This document shows positions 18,557 through 34,200 of a stretch of DNA of 64,000 nt, piece by piece. The stretch's first letter is position 1. Each line of letters begins with the position of its first letter. The DNA comes from Bugula neritina. Lineage: Eukaryota > Bryozoa > Gymnolaemata > Cheilostomatida > Bugulidae. The position numbers and the translations under genes are program-made. The notes under the pieces were generated by a model. The model ran no database searches, was not told the origin of the DNA, and worked only from the letters and a program-made list of their open reading frames with translations. The DNA lies in contig OZ037768.1 in the NCBI GenBank assembly GCA_964035545.1, positions 15,500,175 through 15,564,174 of the forward strand. Direction: 5' to 3'.

Positions 18557-21499
18557 TGCCCAAATGTACTAAATTGAGCGAAATATGCTAATAGTACCAA
18601 TAAGTGCCCAGAGGTTCTGAAATGTGCATAAGAGTGCTGATAGTAGAACTAGTGTGCTTAACAGTGCCCAAATCTGCTACAACATTCTCAAATGGGCTAA
18701 AACATGCCAAAATGTACTAAATTGAGCCAAATATGTTAATAGTACCAATAAGTGCCCAGAGGTTCTGAAACGTGGCCAATAGTGCCAATAGTAGTTCTAG
18801 TCTGCTTAAAGATGCCCAAATGTCCTAAAATATGCCAAAATGTGCTAAATTGAGCCAAACATGCTTACAGTACCTATTAGTGCCCAGAATCTCTGAAACT
18901 AGCCGTATAATGCTAAAACTAAAACAAGCGTTCTCAACAGTACCCAAATGTGCTAAAACATGCCCAAATGTGCTAAAACATGCCCGAATACACTGACTTG
19001 AGCCGATTGAGCTAACAGTGGCAATAAATGCCCAGAGGTTCTGAAACGTGCCCAATAGCGCTAGTAGTAGAACAAGTGTGCTCAACAGTGCCCAAATGGG
19101 CTGAAACATGCCCAAATGTACTAAATTGAGCCAAATATGCTAATAGTACCAATAAATGCCCAGAGGTTTTCAAACGTGCCCAATAGTGCTGATATAGAAC
19201 TAGTGTGCTTAACAGCGCCCAAATGTGCTCAAACGTGCCCAAATGTGCTAAAATGTGCCGAATATACTAATCGCACCAACAACCGCCAAGAAGTTCTAAA
19301 ACGTGCCCAATAGTGCTAATAGTAGAACTGGTGTGCTTAACAGTGCCCTAATCTGTTAAAACATTCCCAAATGGGCTAAAACATGCCCAAATGTACTAAA
19401 TTGAGCCAAACATGCTAATAGTACCAATAGGTGCCCAGAGGTTCTGAAACGTGCCCAATAGTGCTCATAGTAAAACTAGTGTGCCTAAAAGTCCCCAAAT
19501 GTCCTAAAACATGCCAAAACGTGCGAAATTGAGCCAAACATGCTAATAGTACCAAATAGTGCCCAGAGGTTCTGACACGTGCCCAATAGTGCTAATAGTA
19601 GAACTGCTAAGCTTAACAGTGCCCAAAGGTGCTAAAACATGCCCAAATGTGCTAAAACATACCCCAATACACTGACTTGAACCAATTGGGCAAAAAGTAC
19701 CAATTAATGCCCATAGGTTCTCAAACGTGCCCCATAGTGCTGATATAGAACTAGTGTGCTTAACAGCGCCCAAATGTGCTCAAACGTGCCCAAATGTGCT
19801 AAAATGTGCCGAATATACTAATCGCACCAACAACCGCCAAGAAGTTCTAAAACGTGCCCAATAGTGCTAATAGTAGAACTGGTGTGCTTAACAGTGCCCT
19901 AATCTGTTAAAACATTCCCAAATGGGCTAAAACATGCCCAAATGTACTAAATTGAGCCAAACATGCTAATAGTACGAATAGGTGCCCAGAGGTTCTGAAA
20001 CGTGCCCAATAGTGCTCATAGTAAAACTAGTGTGCTTAAAAGTCCCCAAATGTCCTAAAACATGCAAAAACGTGCGAAATTGAGCCAAACATGCTAATAG
20101 TACCAATAAGTGCCCAGAGGTTCTGACAAGTGCCCAATAGTGCTAATAGTAGAACTGCTGTGCTTAACAGTGCCCAAATGTGCTAAAACATTCCCAAATG
20201 TACTAAATTGAGCCAAATATGCTAATAGTACCAATAAGTGCCCAGAGGTTCTGAAACGTGCCCAATAGTGCTAAAACCAGAGCAAGTGTGCTCAACAGTG
20301 CCCAGATTAGCTAACACATGCCCAAATGTACTAAATTGAGCGAAATATGCTAATAGTACCAATAAGTGCCCAGAGGTTCTGAAATGTGCCTAAGAGCGCT
20401 GATAGTAGAACTAGTGTGCTTAACAGTGCCCAAATCTGCTACAACATTCTCAAATGGGCTAAAACATGCCCAAATGTACTAAATTGAGCCAAATCTGTTA
20501 ATAGTACCAATAAGTGCCTAGAGGTTCTGAAACGTGGCCAATAGTGCCAATAGTAGTTCTAGTCTTCTTAAAGATGCCCAAATGTCCTAAAATATGCCAA
20601 AATGTGCTAAATTGAGCAAAACATGCTTACAGTACCTATTAGTGCCCAGAATCTCTGAAACTAGCCGTATAATGCTAAAACTAAAACAAGTGTTCTCAAC
20701 AGTGCCCAAATGTGCTAAAACATGCCCAAATGTGCTAAAACATGCCCAAATACACTGACTTGAGCCGATTGAGCTAACAGTAGCAATAAATGCCCAGAGG
20801 TTCTGAAACGTGCCCAATAGCGCTATAGTAGAACAAGTGTGCTCAACAGTGCCCAATTGGGATAAAACGTGCCCAAACGTACTAAATTGCGCAAAATATG
20901 ATAATAGTACCAATAAGTGCCCAGAGATTCTGAAATGTGCATAAGAGTGCTGATAGTAGAACTACTGTGCTTAACAGTGCCCAAATCTGTTAAAACATTC
21001 CCAAATAGGCTAAAACATGCCCAAATTTACTAAATTGAGCCAAATATGCTAATAGTACTTATTTGTGCCCCGAAGTTCTGAACGTGCCCAGTAGTGCTAA
21101 AACTAGAACAAGTGTGCTCAACAGTGCCCAATTGGGCTAAAACATGCCCAAATGTACTAAATTGAGCCAAATATGGTTATAGTACCAATAAGTGCCCAGA
21201 GGTTCTGAGAAGTGCCCAATAGTGCTAATAGTAGAACTGCTGTGCTTAACAGTGCCCAAATGTGCTAAAACATTCCCAAATGTACTAAATTGAGCCAAAT
21301 ATGCTAATAGTACCAATAAGTGCCCAGAGGTTCTGAAACGTGCCCAATAGTGCTAAAACCAGAGCAAGTGTGCTCAACAGTGCCAAGATTAACTAACACA
21401 TGCCCAAATGTACTAAATTGAGCGAAATATGCTAATAGTACCAATAAGTGCCCAGAGGTTCTGAAATGTGCATAAGAGTGCTGATAGTAGAACTAGTGT

Positions 21500-24400
21500 G
21501 CTTAACAGTGCCCAAATCTGCTACAACATTCTCAAATGGGCTAAAACATGCCCAAATGTAGTAAATTGAGCCAAATATGTTAATAGTACCAATAAGTGCC
21601 CAGAGGTTCTGAAACGTGGCCAATAGTGCCATTAGTAGTTCTAGTGTGCTTAAAGATGCCCAAATGTCCTAAAATATGCCAAAATGTGCTAAATTGAGCC
21701 AAACATGCTTACAGTACCTATTAGTGCCCAGAATCTCTGAAACTAGCCGTATAATGCTAAAACTAAAACAAGTGTTCTCAACAGTGCCCAAATGTGCTAA
21801 AACACGCCCAAATGTGCTAAAACATGCCCGAATATACTGACTTGAGCCGATTGAGCTAACAGTAGCAATAAATGCCCAGAGGTTCTGAAACGTGTCCAAT
21901 AGCGTTAGTAGTAAAACAAGTGTGCTCAACAGTGCGCAAATGGGCTAAAACATGCCCAAATGTACTAAATTGAGCCAAATATGCTAATAGTACCAATAAA
22001 TGCCAAGAGGTTTTCAAACGTGCCCAATAGTGCTGATATAGAACTAGTGTGCTTAACAGCGCCCAAATGTGCTCAAACGTGCCCAAATGTGCTAAAATTG
22101 GCCGAGTATACTAATCGCACCAACAACCGCCAAGAGGTTCTGAAACGTGCTCAATAGTGCTGATATAGAACTAGTGTGCTTAAAAGTCCCCAAATGTCCT
22201 AAAACATGCCAAAACGTGCGAAATTGAGCCAAACATGCTGATAGTACCAATAGGTGCCCAGAAGTTCTGACACGTGCCCAATAGTGCTAATAGTAGAACT
22301 GCTGTGCTTAACAGTGCCCAAATGTGCTAAAACATGCCCAAATGTGCTAAAACATACCCGAATACACTGACTTGAGCCAATTGAGCAAAAAGTACCAATT
22401 AATGCCCAGAGGTTCTCAAACGTGCCCCATAGTGCTGATATAGAACTAGTGTGCTTAACAGCGCCCAAATGTGCTCAAACGTGCCCAAATGTGCTAAAAT
22501 GTGCCGAATATACTAATCGCACCAACAACCGCCAAGAAGTTCTGAAACGTGCCCAATAGTGCTAATAGTAGAACTGGTGTGCTTAACAGTGCCCTAATCT
22601 GTTGAAACATTCCCAAATGGGCTAAAACATGCCCAAATGTACTAAATTGAGCCAAACATGCTAATAGTACCAATAAGTGCCCAGAGGTTCTGAATTGTGT
22701 CCAATAGTGCTCATAGTAAAACTAGTGTGCTTAAAAGTCCCCAAATGTCCTAAAACATGCCGAAACGTGCGAAATTGAGCCAAACATGCTAATAGTACCA
22801 ATAAGTGCCCAGAGGTTCTGACAAGTGCCCAATAGTGCTAATAGTAGAACTGCTGTGCTTAACAGTGCCCAAGTGTGCTAAAACATTCCCAAATGTGCTA
22901 AAACATGCCCAAATTTACTAAATTGAGCCAAATATGCTAATAGTACTTATTTGTGCCCAGAAGTTCTGAACGTGCCCAGTAGTGCTAAAACTAGAACAAG
23001 TGTGCTCAACAGTGCCAAATTGGGCTAAAACATGCCCAAATGTACTAAATTGAGCCAAATATGGTTATAGTACCAATAAGTGCCCAGAGGTTCTGAGACG
23101 TGCCCAATAGTGCTAATAGTAGAACTGCTGTGCTTAACAGTGCCCAAATGTGCTAAAACATGCCAAGATGTTCTAAATTGAGCTAAACATGCTTGCAGTA
23201 CCTATTAGTGCATAGAAATTCTGAAACATGCCGTATAGTGCTAAAACTAGAACAAGTTTGCTCAACAGTGCCCAAATGTGCTAAAACATGCCCAAATGTG
23301 CTGAAACATGCCCGAATATACTAACTTGAGCCAAATGAGCTAATAGTACCAATAAATGCCCAGAGGGTCTGAAACGTGCCCAATAGCGCTAATAGTAGAA
23401 CTACTGTGCTTAGCAGTGCCCAAATCTCCTAAAAGATGCCAAAACGTGCGAAATTGATCCAAATGAGCTAATAGTACCAATAAGTGCCCAGAAGTTCTGA
23501 CACGTGCCCAATAGTGCTAATAGTAGAACTGCTGTGCTTAACAGTGCCCAAAAGTGCTAAAACATTCCCAAATGGCCTAAAACATGCCCAAATTTACTAA
23601 ATTGAGCCAAACATGCTAATAGTACCTATTTGTGCCCAGAAGTTCTGAACAAGCCCAGTAGTGCTAAAACTAAAACAAGTGTGCTCAACAGTGCCCAAAT
23701 CTGCTACAACATTCTCAAATGGGCTAAAACATGCCCAAATGTACTAAATTGAGCCAAATATGTTAATAGTACCAATAAGTGCCCAGAGGTTCTGAAACGT
23801 GGCCAATAGTGCCATTAGTAGTTCTAGTGTGCTTAAAGATGCCCAAATGTCCTAAAATATGCCAAAATGTGCTAAATTGAGCCAAACATGCTTACAGTAC
23901 CTATTAGTGCCCAGAATCTCTGAAACTAGCCGTATAATGCTAAAACTAAAACAAGTGTTCTCAACAGTGCCCAAATGTGCTAAAACATGCCCAAATGTGC
24001 TAAAACATGCCCGAATACACTGACTTGAGCCGATTGAGCTAACAGTAGCAATAAATGCCCAGAGGTTCTGAAACGTGTCCAATAGCGTTAGTAGTAAAAC
24101 AAGTGTGCTAAACAGTGCCCAAATGGGCTAAAACATGCCCAAATGTACTAAATTGAGCCAAATATGCTAATAGTACCAATAAATGCCCAGAGGTTTTCAA
24201 ACGTGCCCAATAGTGCTGATATAGAACTAGTGTGCTTAACAGCGCCCAAATGTGCTCAAACGTGCCCAAATGTGCTAAAATGGGCCGAGTATACTAATCG
24301 CACCAACAACCGCCAAGAAGTTCTGAAACGTGCCCAATAGTGCTAATAGTAGAACTGGTGTGCCTAAAAGTCCCCAAATGTCCTAAAACATGCCAAAACG

Positions 24401-26570
24401 TGCGAAATTGAGCCAAACATGCTGATAGTACCAATAAGTGCCCAGAAGTTCTGACACGTCCCCAATAGTGCTAATAGTAGAACTGCTGTGCTTAACAGTG
24501 CCCAAATGTGCTAAAACATGCCCAAATGTGCTAAAACATACCCGAATACACTGACTTGAGCCAATTGAGCAAAAAGTACCAATTAATGCCCAGGGGTTCT
24601 CAAACGTGCCCCATAGTGCTGATATAGAACTAGTGTGCTTAACAGCGCCCAAATGTGCTCAAACGTGCCCAAATGTGCTAAAATGTGCCGAATATACTAA
24701 TCGCACCAACAACCGCCAAGAAGTTCTGAAACGTGCCCAATAGTGCTAATAGTAGAACTGGTGTGCTTAACAGTGCCCTAATCTGTTGAAACATTCCCAA
24801 ATGGGCTAAAATATGCCCAAATGTACTAAATTGAGCCAAACATGCTAATAGTACCAATAGGTGCCCAGAGGTTCTGAAACGTGTCCAATAGTGCTCATAG
24901 TAAAACTAGTGTGCTTAAAAGTCCCCAAATGTCCTAAAACATGCCGAAACGTGCGAAATTGAGCCAAACATGCTAATAGTACCAATAAGTGCCCAGAGGT
25001 TCTGACAAGTGCCCAATAGTGCTAATAGTAGAACTGCTGTGCTTAACAGTGCCCAAATGTGCTAAAACATTCCCAAATGTGCTAAAACATGCCCAAATTT
25101 ACTAAATTGAGCCAAATATGCTAATAGTACTTATTTGTGCCCAGAAGTTCTGAACGTGCCCAGTAGTGCGAAAACTAGAACAAGTGTGCTCAACAGTGCC
25201 CAATTGGGCTAAAACATGCCCAAATGTACTAAATTGAGCCAAATATGGTTATAGTACCAATAAGTGCCCAGAGGTTCTGAGACGTGCCCAATAGTGCTAA
25301 TAGTAGAACTGCTGTGCTTAACAGTGCCCAAATGTGCTAAAACATGCCAAGATGTTCTAAATTGAGCTAAACATGCTTGCAGTACCTATTAGTGCATAGA
25401 AATTCTGAAACATGCCGTATAGTGCTAAAACTAGAACAAGTTTGCTCAACAATGCCCAAATGTGCTAAAACATGCCCAAATGTGCTGAAACATGCCCGAA
25501 TATACTAACTTGAGCCAAATGAGCTAATAGTACCAATAAATGCCCAGAGGGTCTGAAACGTGCCCAATAGCGCTAATAGTAGAACTACTGTGCTTAGCAG
25601 TGCCCAAATCTCCTAAAAGATGCCAAAACGTGCGAAATTGAGCCAAATAAGCTAATAGTACCAATAAGTGCCCAGAAGTTCTGACACGTGCCCAATAGTG
25701 CTAATAGTAGAACTGCTGTGCTTAACAGTGCCCAAAAGTGCTAAAACATTCCCAAATGGCCTAAAACATGCCCAAATTTACTAAATTGAGCCAAACATGC
25801 TAATAGTACCTATTTGTGCCCAGAAGTTCGGAACATGCCCAGTAGTGCTAAAACTAAAACAAGTGTGCTCAACAGTGCCCAAATCTGCTACAACATTCTC
25901 AAATGGGCTAAAACATGCCCAAATGTACTAAATTGAGCCAAATATGTTAATAGTACCAATAAGTGCCCAGAGGTTCTGAAACGTGGCCAATAGTGCCATT
26001 AGTAGTTCTAGTGTGCTTAAAGATGCCCAAATGTCCTAAAATATGCCAAAATGTGCTAAATTGAGCCAAACATGCTTACAGTACCTATTAGTGCCCAGAA
26101 TCTCTGAAACTAGCCGTATAATGTTAAAACTAACACAAGTGTTCTCAACAGTGCCCAAATGTGCTAAAACATGCCCAAATGTGCTAAAACATGCCCGAAT
26201 ACACTGACTTGAGCCGATTGAGCTAACAGTAGCAATAAATGCCCAGAGGTTCTGAAACGTGTCCAATAGCGTTAGTAGTAAAACAAGTGTGCTCAACAGT
26301 GCCCAAATGGGCTAAAACATGCCCAAATGTACTAAATTGAGCCAAATATGCTAATAGTACCAATAAATGCCCAGAGGTTTTCAAACGTGCCCAATAGTGC
26401 TGATATAGAACTAGTGTGCTTAACAGCGCCCAAATGTGCTCAAACGTGCCCAAATGTGCTAAAATGGGCCGAGTATACTAATCGCACCAACAACCGCCAA
26501 GAAATTCTGAAACGTGCCCAATAGTGCTAATAGTAGAACTGGTGTGCCTAAAAGTCCCCAAATGTCCTAA
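21500..26570. repeat. Higher-order block, period about 2,184 bp, 2.3 copies
   Basis: The same sequence recurs at offsets of 2,183-2,184 bp: landmark segments at 21669, 23852 and 26036 are nearly identical, as are 22919 and 25103. A related copy of part of the block recurs 2,863 bp after 24383 (27246) and 3,248 bp after 26036 (29284). The larger spacings show rearranged copies outside the strict tandem part. Confidence 0.85.
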
Positions 26571-29500
26571 AACGTGCCCAAACGTACTAAATTGAGCAAA
26601 ATATGATAATAGTACCAATAAGTGCCCAGACATTTTGAAATGTGCATAAGAGTGCTGATAGAAGAACTACTGTGCTTAACAGTGCCCAAATCTGTTAAAA
26701 CATTCCCAAATGGGCTAAAACATGCCCAAATTTACTAAATTGAGCCAAATATGCTAATAGTACTTATTTGTGCCCCGAAGTTCTGAACGTGCCCAGTAAT
26801 GCTAAAACTAGAACAAGTGTGCTCAACAGTGCCCAATTGGGCTAAAACATGCCCAAATGTACTAAATTGAGCCAAATATGGTTATAGTACCAATAAGTGC
26901 TCAGAGGTTCTGAGACGTGCCCAATAGTGCTAATAGTAGAACTGCTGTGCTTAACAGTGCCCAGATTAGCTAACACATGCCCAAATGTACTAAATTGAGC
27001 GAAATATGCTAATAGTACCAATTAGTGCCCAGAGGTTCTGAAATGTGCATAAGAGTGCTGATAGTAGAACTAGTGTGCTTAACAGTGCCCAAATCTGCGA
27101 CAACATTCTCAAATGGGCTAAAACATGCCCAAATGTGCTAAAATGGGCCGAGTACACTAATCGCACCAACAACCGCCAAGAAGTTCTGAAACGTGCCCAA
27201 TAGTGCTAATAGTAGAACTGGTGTGCCTAAAAGTCCCCAAATGTCCTAAAACATGCCAAAACGTGCGAAATTGAGCCAAACATGCTGATAGTACCAATAA
27301 GTGCCCAGAAGTTCTGACACGTCCCCAATAGTGCTAATAGTAGAACTGCTGTGCTTAACAGTGCCCAAATGTGCTAAAACATGCCCAAATGTGCTAAAAC
27401 ATACCCGAATACACTGACTTGAGCCAATTGAGCAAAAAGTACCAATTAATGCCCAGAGGTTCTCAAACGTGCCCCATAGTGCTGATATAGAACTAGTGTG
27501 CTTAACAGCGCCCAAATGTGCTCAAACGTGCCCAAATGTGCTAAAATGTGCCGAATATACTAATCGCACCAACAACCGCCAAGAAGTTCTGAAACGTGCC
27601 CAATAGTGCTAATAGTAGAACTGGTGTGCTTAACAGTGCCCTAATCTGTTGAAACATTCCCAAATGGGCTAAAATATGCCAAAATGTACTAAATTGAGCC
27701 AAACATGCTAATAGTACCAATAGGTGCCCAGAGGTTCTGAAACGTGTCCAATAGTGCTCATAGTAAAACTAGTGTGCTTAAAAGTCCCCAAATGTCCTAA
27801 AACATGCCGAAACGTGCGAAATTGAGCCAAACATGCTAATAGTACCAATAAGTGCCCAGAGGTTCTGACAAGTGCCCAATAGTGCTAATAGTAGAACTGC
27901 TGTGCTTAAAAGTGCCCAAATGTGCTAAAACATTCCCAAATGTGCTAAAACATGCCCAAATTTACTAAATTGAGCCAAATATGCTAATAGTACTTATTTG
28001 TGCCCAGAAGTTCTGAACGTGCCCAGTAGTGCTAAAACTAGAACAAGTGTGCTCAACAGTGCCCAATTGGGCTAAAACATGCCCAAATGTACTAAATTGA
28101 GCCAAATATGGTTATTGTACCAATAAGTGCCCAGAGGTTCTGAGACGTGCCCAATAGTGCTAATAGTAGAACTGCTGTGCTTAACAGTGCCCAAATGTGC
28201 TAAAACATGCCAAGATGTTCTAAATTGAGCTAAACATGCTTGCAGTACCTATTAGTGCATAGAAATTCTGAAACATGCCGTATAGTGCTAAAACTAGAAC
28301 AAGTTTGCTCAACAGTGCCCAAATGTGCTAAAACATGCCCAAATGTGCTGAAACATGCCCGAATATACTAACTTGAGCCAAATGAGCTAATAGTACCAAT
28401 AAATGCCCAGAAGGTCTGAAACGTGCCGAATAGCGCTAATAGTAGAACTACTGTGCTTAGCAGTGCCCAAATCTCCTAAAACATGCCAAAACGTGCGAAA
28501 TTGAGCCAAATAGGCTAATAGTAACAATAAGTGCCAAGAGGTTCTGACACGTGCCCAATAGTGCTAATAGTAGAACTGCTGTGCTTAATAGTGCCCAAAT
28601 GTGCTAAAACATTCCCAAATGTGCTAAAACATGCCCAAATTTACTAAATCGAGCCAAACATGCTAATAGTACTTATTTGTGCCCAGAAGTTCTGAACGTG
28701 CCCAGTAGTGCTAAAACTAGAACAAGTGTGCTCAACAGTGCCCAAATTGGGGTAAAACATGCCCAAATGTACTAAATTGAGCCAAATATGGTTATAGTAC
28801 CAATAAGTGCCCAGAGGTTCTGAGACGTGCCCAATAGTGCTAATAGTAGAACTGCTGTGCTTAACAGTGCCCAAATGTGCTAAAACATTCCCAAATGTAC
28901 TAAATTGAGCCAAATATGCTAATAGTACCAATAAGTGCCCAGAGGTTCTGAAACGTGCCCAATAGTGCTAAAACTAGAGCAAGTGTGCTCAACAGTGCCC
29001 AGATTAGCTAACACATGCCCAAATGTACTAAATTGAGCGAAATATGCTAATAGTACCAATAAGTGCCCAGAGGTTCTGAAATGTGCATAAGAGTGCTGAT
29101 AGTAGAACTAGTGTGCTTAACAGTGCCCAAATCTGCTACAACATTCTCAAATGGGCTAAAACATGCCCAAATGTACTAAATTGAGCCAAATATGTTAATA
29201 GTACCAATAAGTGCCCAGAGGTTCTGAAACGTGGCCAATAGTGCCATTAGTAGTTCTAGTGTGCTTAAAGATGCCCAAATGTCCTAAAATATGCCAAAAT
29301 GTGCTAAATTGAGCCAAACATGCTTACAGTACCTATTAGTGCCCAGAATCTCTGAAACTAGCCGTATAATGCTAAAACTAAAACAAGTGTTCTCAACAGT
29401 GCCCAAATGTGCTAAAACATGCCCAAATGTGCTAAAACATGCCCGAATACACTGACTTGAGCCGATTGAGCTAACAGTAGCAATAAATGCCCAGAGGTTC

Positions 29501-31264
29501 TGAAACGTGTCCAATAGCGCTAGTAGTAGAACAAGTGTGCTCAACAGTGCCCAAATGATCTAAAACATGCCCAAATGTACTAAATTGAGCCAAATATGCT
29601 AATAGTACCAATAAATGCCCAGAGGTTTTCAAACGTGCCCAATAGTGCTGATATAGAACTAGTGTGCTTAACAGCGCCCAAATGTGCTCAAACGTGCCCA
29701 AATGTGCTAAAATGGGCCGAGTATACTAATCGCACCAACAACCGCCAAGAAGTTCTGAAACGTGCCCAATAGTGCTAATAGTAGAACTGGTGTGCCTAAA
29801 AGTCCCCAAATGTCCCAAAACATGCCAAAACGTGCGAAATTGAGCCACACATGCTGATAGTACCAATAAGTGCCCAGAAGTTCTGACACGTCCCCAATAG
29901 TGCTAATAGTAGAACTGCTGTGCTTAACAGTGCCCAAATGTGCTAAAACATGCCCAAATGTGCTAAAACATACCCGAATACACTGACTTGAGCCAATTGA
30001 GCAAAATGTACCAATTAATGCCCAGAGGTTCTCAAACGTGCCCCATAGTGCTGATATAGAACTAGTGTGCTTAACAGCGCCCAAATGTGCTCAAACGTGC
30101 CCAAATGTAATAAAATGTGCCGAATATACTAATCGCACCAACAACCGCCAAGAAGTTCTGAAACGTGCCCAATAGTGCTAATAGTAGAACTGGTGTGCTT
30201 AACAGTGCCCTAATCTGTTGAAACGTTCTCAAATGGGCTAAAACATGCCCAAATGTACTAAATTGAGCCAAACATGCTAATAGTACCAATAGGTGCCCAG
30301 AGGTTCTGAAACGTGTCCAATAGTGCTCATAGTAAAACTAGTGTGCTTAAAAGTCCCCAAATGTCCTAAAACATGCCGAAACGTGCGAAATTGAGCCAAA
30401 CATGCTAATAGTACCAATAAGTGCCCAGAGGTTCTGACAAGTGCCCAATAGTGCTAATAGTAGAACTGCTGTGCTTAACAGTGGCCAAATGTGCTAAAAC
30501 ATTCCCAAATGTGCTAAAACATGCCCAAATTTACTAAATTGAGCCAAATATGCTAATAGTACTTATTTGTGCCCAGAAGTTCTGAACGTGCCCAGTAGTG
30601 CTAAAACTAGAACAAGTGTGCTCAACAGTGCCCAATTGGGCTAAGACATGCCCAAATGTACTAAATTGAGACAAATATGGTTATAGTACCAATAAGTGCC
30701 CAGAGGTTCTGAGACGTGCCCAATAGTGCTAAAAGTGGAACTGCTGTGCTTAACAGTGCCCAAATGTGCTAAAACATGCCAAGATGTTCTAAATTGAGCT
30801 AAACATGCTTGCAGTACCTATTAGTGCATAGAATTTCTGAAACGTGCCGTATAGTGCTAAAACTAGAACAAGTGTGCTCAACAGTGCCCAAATGTGCTAA
30901 AACATGCCCAAATGTGCTAAAACATGCCCGAATATACTAACTTGAGCCAAATGAGCTAATAGTACCAATAAATGCCCAGAGGGTTTGAAACGTGCCCAAT
31001 AGCGCTAATAGTAGAACTACTGTGCTTAGCAGTGCCTAAATCTCCTAAAAGATGCCAAAACGTGCGAAATTAAGCCAAATAAGCTAATAGTACCAATAAG
31101 TGCCCAGAGTTTCTCACACGTGCCCAATAGTGCTAATAGTGGAACTGCTGTGCTTAACAGTGCCCAAAAGTGCTAAAACATTCCCAAATGGGCTAAAACA
31201 TGCCCAAATTTACTAAATTGAGCCAAACATGCTAATAGTACCTATTTGTGCCCAGAAGTTCTGA

Positions 31265-34200
31265 ACATGCCCAGTAGTGCTAAAACTAGAACAAGTGTGC
31301 TCAACAGTGCCCAATTGGGCTAAAACATGCCCAAATGTACTAAATTGAGCCAAAATATAGTTATAGTACTAATAAGTGCCCAGAGGTTCTGAGACGTGCC
31401 CAATAGTGCTAATAGTAGAACTGCTGTGCTTAACGGTGCCCAAATGTGCCAAAACATGCCAAGATGTTCTAATTTGAGCTAAACATGCTTGCAGTACGTA
31501 TTAGTGCATAGAAATTCTGAAACGTGCCGTATAGTGCTAAAACTAGAACAAGTGTGCTCAACAGTGCCCAAATGTGCTAAAACATGCCCAAATGTGCTAA
31601 AACATGCCCGAATATACTAACTTGAGCCAAATGAGCTAATAGTACCAATAAATGCCCAGAGGGTCTGAAACGTGCCCAATAGCGCTAATAGTAGAACTAC
31701 TGTGCTTAGCAGTGCCCAAATCTCCTAAAAGATGCCAAAACGTGCGAAATTGAGCCAAATAAGCTAATAGTACCAATAAGTGCCAAGAAGTTCTGACACG
31801 TGCCCAATAGTGCTAATAGTAGAACTGCTGTGCTTAACAGTGCCCAAAAGTGCTAAAACATTCCCAAATGGCCTAAAACATGCCCAAACTTACTAAATCG
31901 AGCCAAACATGCTAATAGTACTTATTTGTGCCCAGAAGTTCTGAACGTGCCCAGTAGTGCTAAAACCAGAGCAAGTGTGCTCAACAGTGCCCAGATTAGC
32001 TAACACATGCCCAAATGTACTAAATTGAGCGAAATATGCTAATAGTACCAATAAGTGCCCAGAGGTTCTGAAATGTGCATAAGAGTGTTGATAGTAGAAC
32101 TAGTGTGCTTAACAGTGCCCAAGTCTGCTACAACATTCTCAAATGGGCTAAAACATGCCCAAATGTACTAAATTGAGCCAAATATGTTAATAGTACCAAT
32201 GAGTGCCCAGAGGTTCTGAAACGTGGCCAATAATGCCAATAGTAGTTCTAGTCTGCTTAAAGATGCCCAAATGTCCTAAAATATGCCAAAATGTGCTAAA
32301 TTGAGCCAAACATGCTTACAGTACCTATTAGTGCCAAGAATCTCTGAAACTAGCCGTATAATGCTAAAACTAAAACAAGTGTTCTCAACAGTGCCCAAAT
32401 GTACTAAAACATGCCCAAATGTGCTAAAACATACCCAAATACACTGACTTGAGCCGATTGAGCTAACAGTAGCAATAAATGCCCAGAGGTTCTGAAACGT
32501 GCCCAATAGCGCTAGTAGTAGAACAAGTGTGCTCAACAGTGCCCAAATGGGCTAAAACATGCCCAAATGTACTAAATTGAGCCAAATATGCTAATAGTAC
32601 CAATAAATGCCCAGAGGTTTTTTAAACGTGCCCAATAGTGCTGATATAGAATTAGTGTGCTTAACAGCGCCCAAATGTGCTCAAACGTACCCAAATGTGC
32701 TAAAATGGGCCGAGTATACTAATTGCACCAACAACCGCCAAGAGGTTCTGAAACGTGCCCAATAGTGCTAATAGTAGAACTGGTGTGCTTAACAGTGCCC
32801 AAATCTGTTAAAACATTCCCAAATGGGCTAAAACATGCCCAAATGTACTAAATTGAGCCAAACATGCTAATAGTACCAATAGGTGCCCAGAGTTTCTGAA
32901 ACGTGCCCAATAGTGCTAATAGTAAAACTAGTATGCCTAAAAGTCCCCAAATGTCCTAAAACATGCCAAAACGTGCGAAATTAAGCCAAACATGCTGATA
33001 GTACCAATAAGTGCCCAGAAGTTCTGACACGTGCCCAATAGTGCTAATAGTAGAACTGCTGTGCTTAACAGTGCCCAAATGTGCTAAAACATGCCCAAAT
33101 GTGCTAAAACATACCCGAATACACTGACTTGAGCCAATTGAGCAAAAGGTACCAATTAATGCCCAGAGGTTCTCAAACGTGCCCCATAGTGCTGATATGG
33201 AACTAGTGTGCTTAACAGCGCCCAAATGTGCTCAAACGTGCCCAAATGTGCTAAAATGTGCCGAATATACTAATCGCACCAACAACCGCCAAAAAGTTCT
33301 GAAACGTGCCCAATAGTGCTCATAGTTGAACTACTGTGCTTAGCAGTGCCCAAATCTCCTAAAAGATGCCAAAACGTGCGAAATTGAGCCAAATAAGCTA
33401 ATAGTACCAATAAGTGCCCAGAGGTTCTGACACGTGCCCAATAGTGCTAATAGTAGAACTGCTGTGCTTAACAGTGCCCAAATGTGCTAAAACATTCCCA
33501 AATGTGCTAAAACATGCCCAAATTTACTAAATTGAGCCAAATATGCTAACAGTACTTATTTGTGCCCAGAAGTTCTGAACGTGCCCAGTAGTGCTAAAAC
33601 TAGAACAAGTGTGCTCAACAGTGCCCAATTGGGCTAAAACATGCCCAAAAGTACTAAATTGAGCCAAATATGGTTATAGTACCAATAAGTGCCCAGAGGT
33701 TCTGAGACGTGCCCAATAGTGCTAAAAGTAGAACTGCTGTGCTTAACAGTGCCCAAATGTGCTAAAACATGCCAAGATGTTCTAAATTGAGCTAAACATG
33801 CTTGCAGTACCTATTAGTGCATAGAATTTCTGAAACGTGCCGTATAGTGCTAAAACTAGAACAAGTGTGCTCAACAGTGCCCAAATATGCTAAAACATGC
33901 CCAAATGTGCTAAAACATACCCGAATACACTGACTTGAGCCAATTGAGCAAAAGGTACCGATTAATGCCCAGAGGTTCTCAAACGTGCCCCATAGTGCTG
34001 ATATAGAACCAGTGTGCTTAACAGCGCCCAAATGTGCTCAAACGTGCCCAAATGTGCTAAAATGTGCCGAATATACTAATCGCACCAACAACCGCCAAAA
34101 AGTTCTGAAACGTGCCCAATAGTGCTCATAGTAGAACTACTGTGCTTAGCAGTGCCCAAATCTCCTAAAAGATGCCAAAACGTGCGAAATTGAGCCAAAT

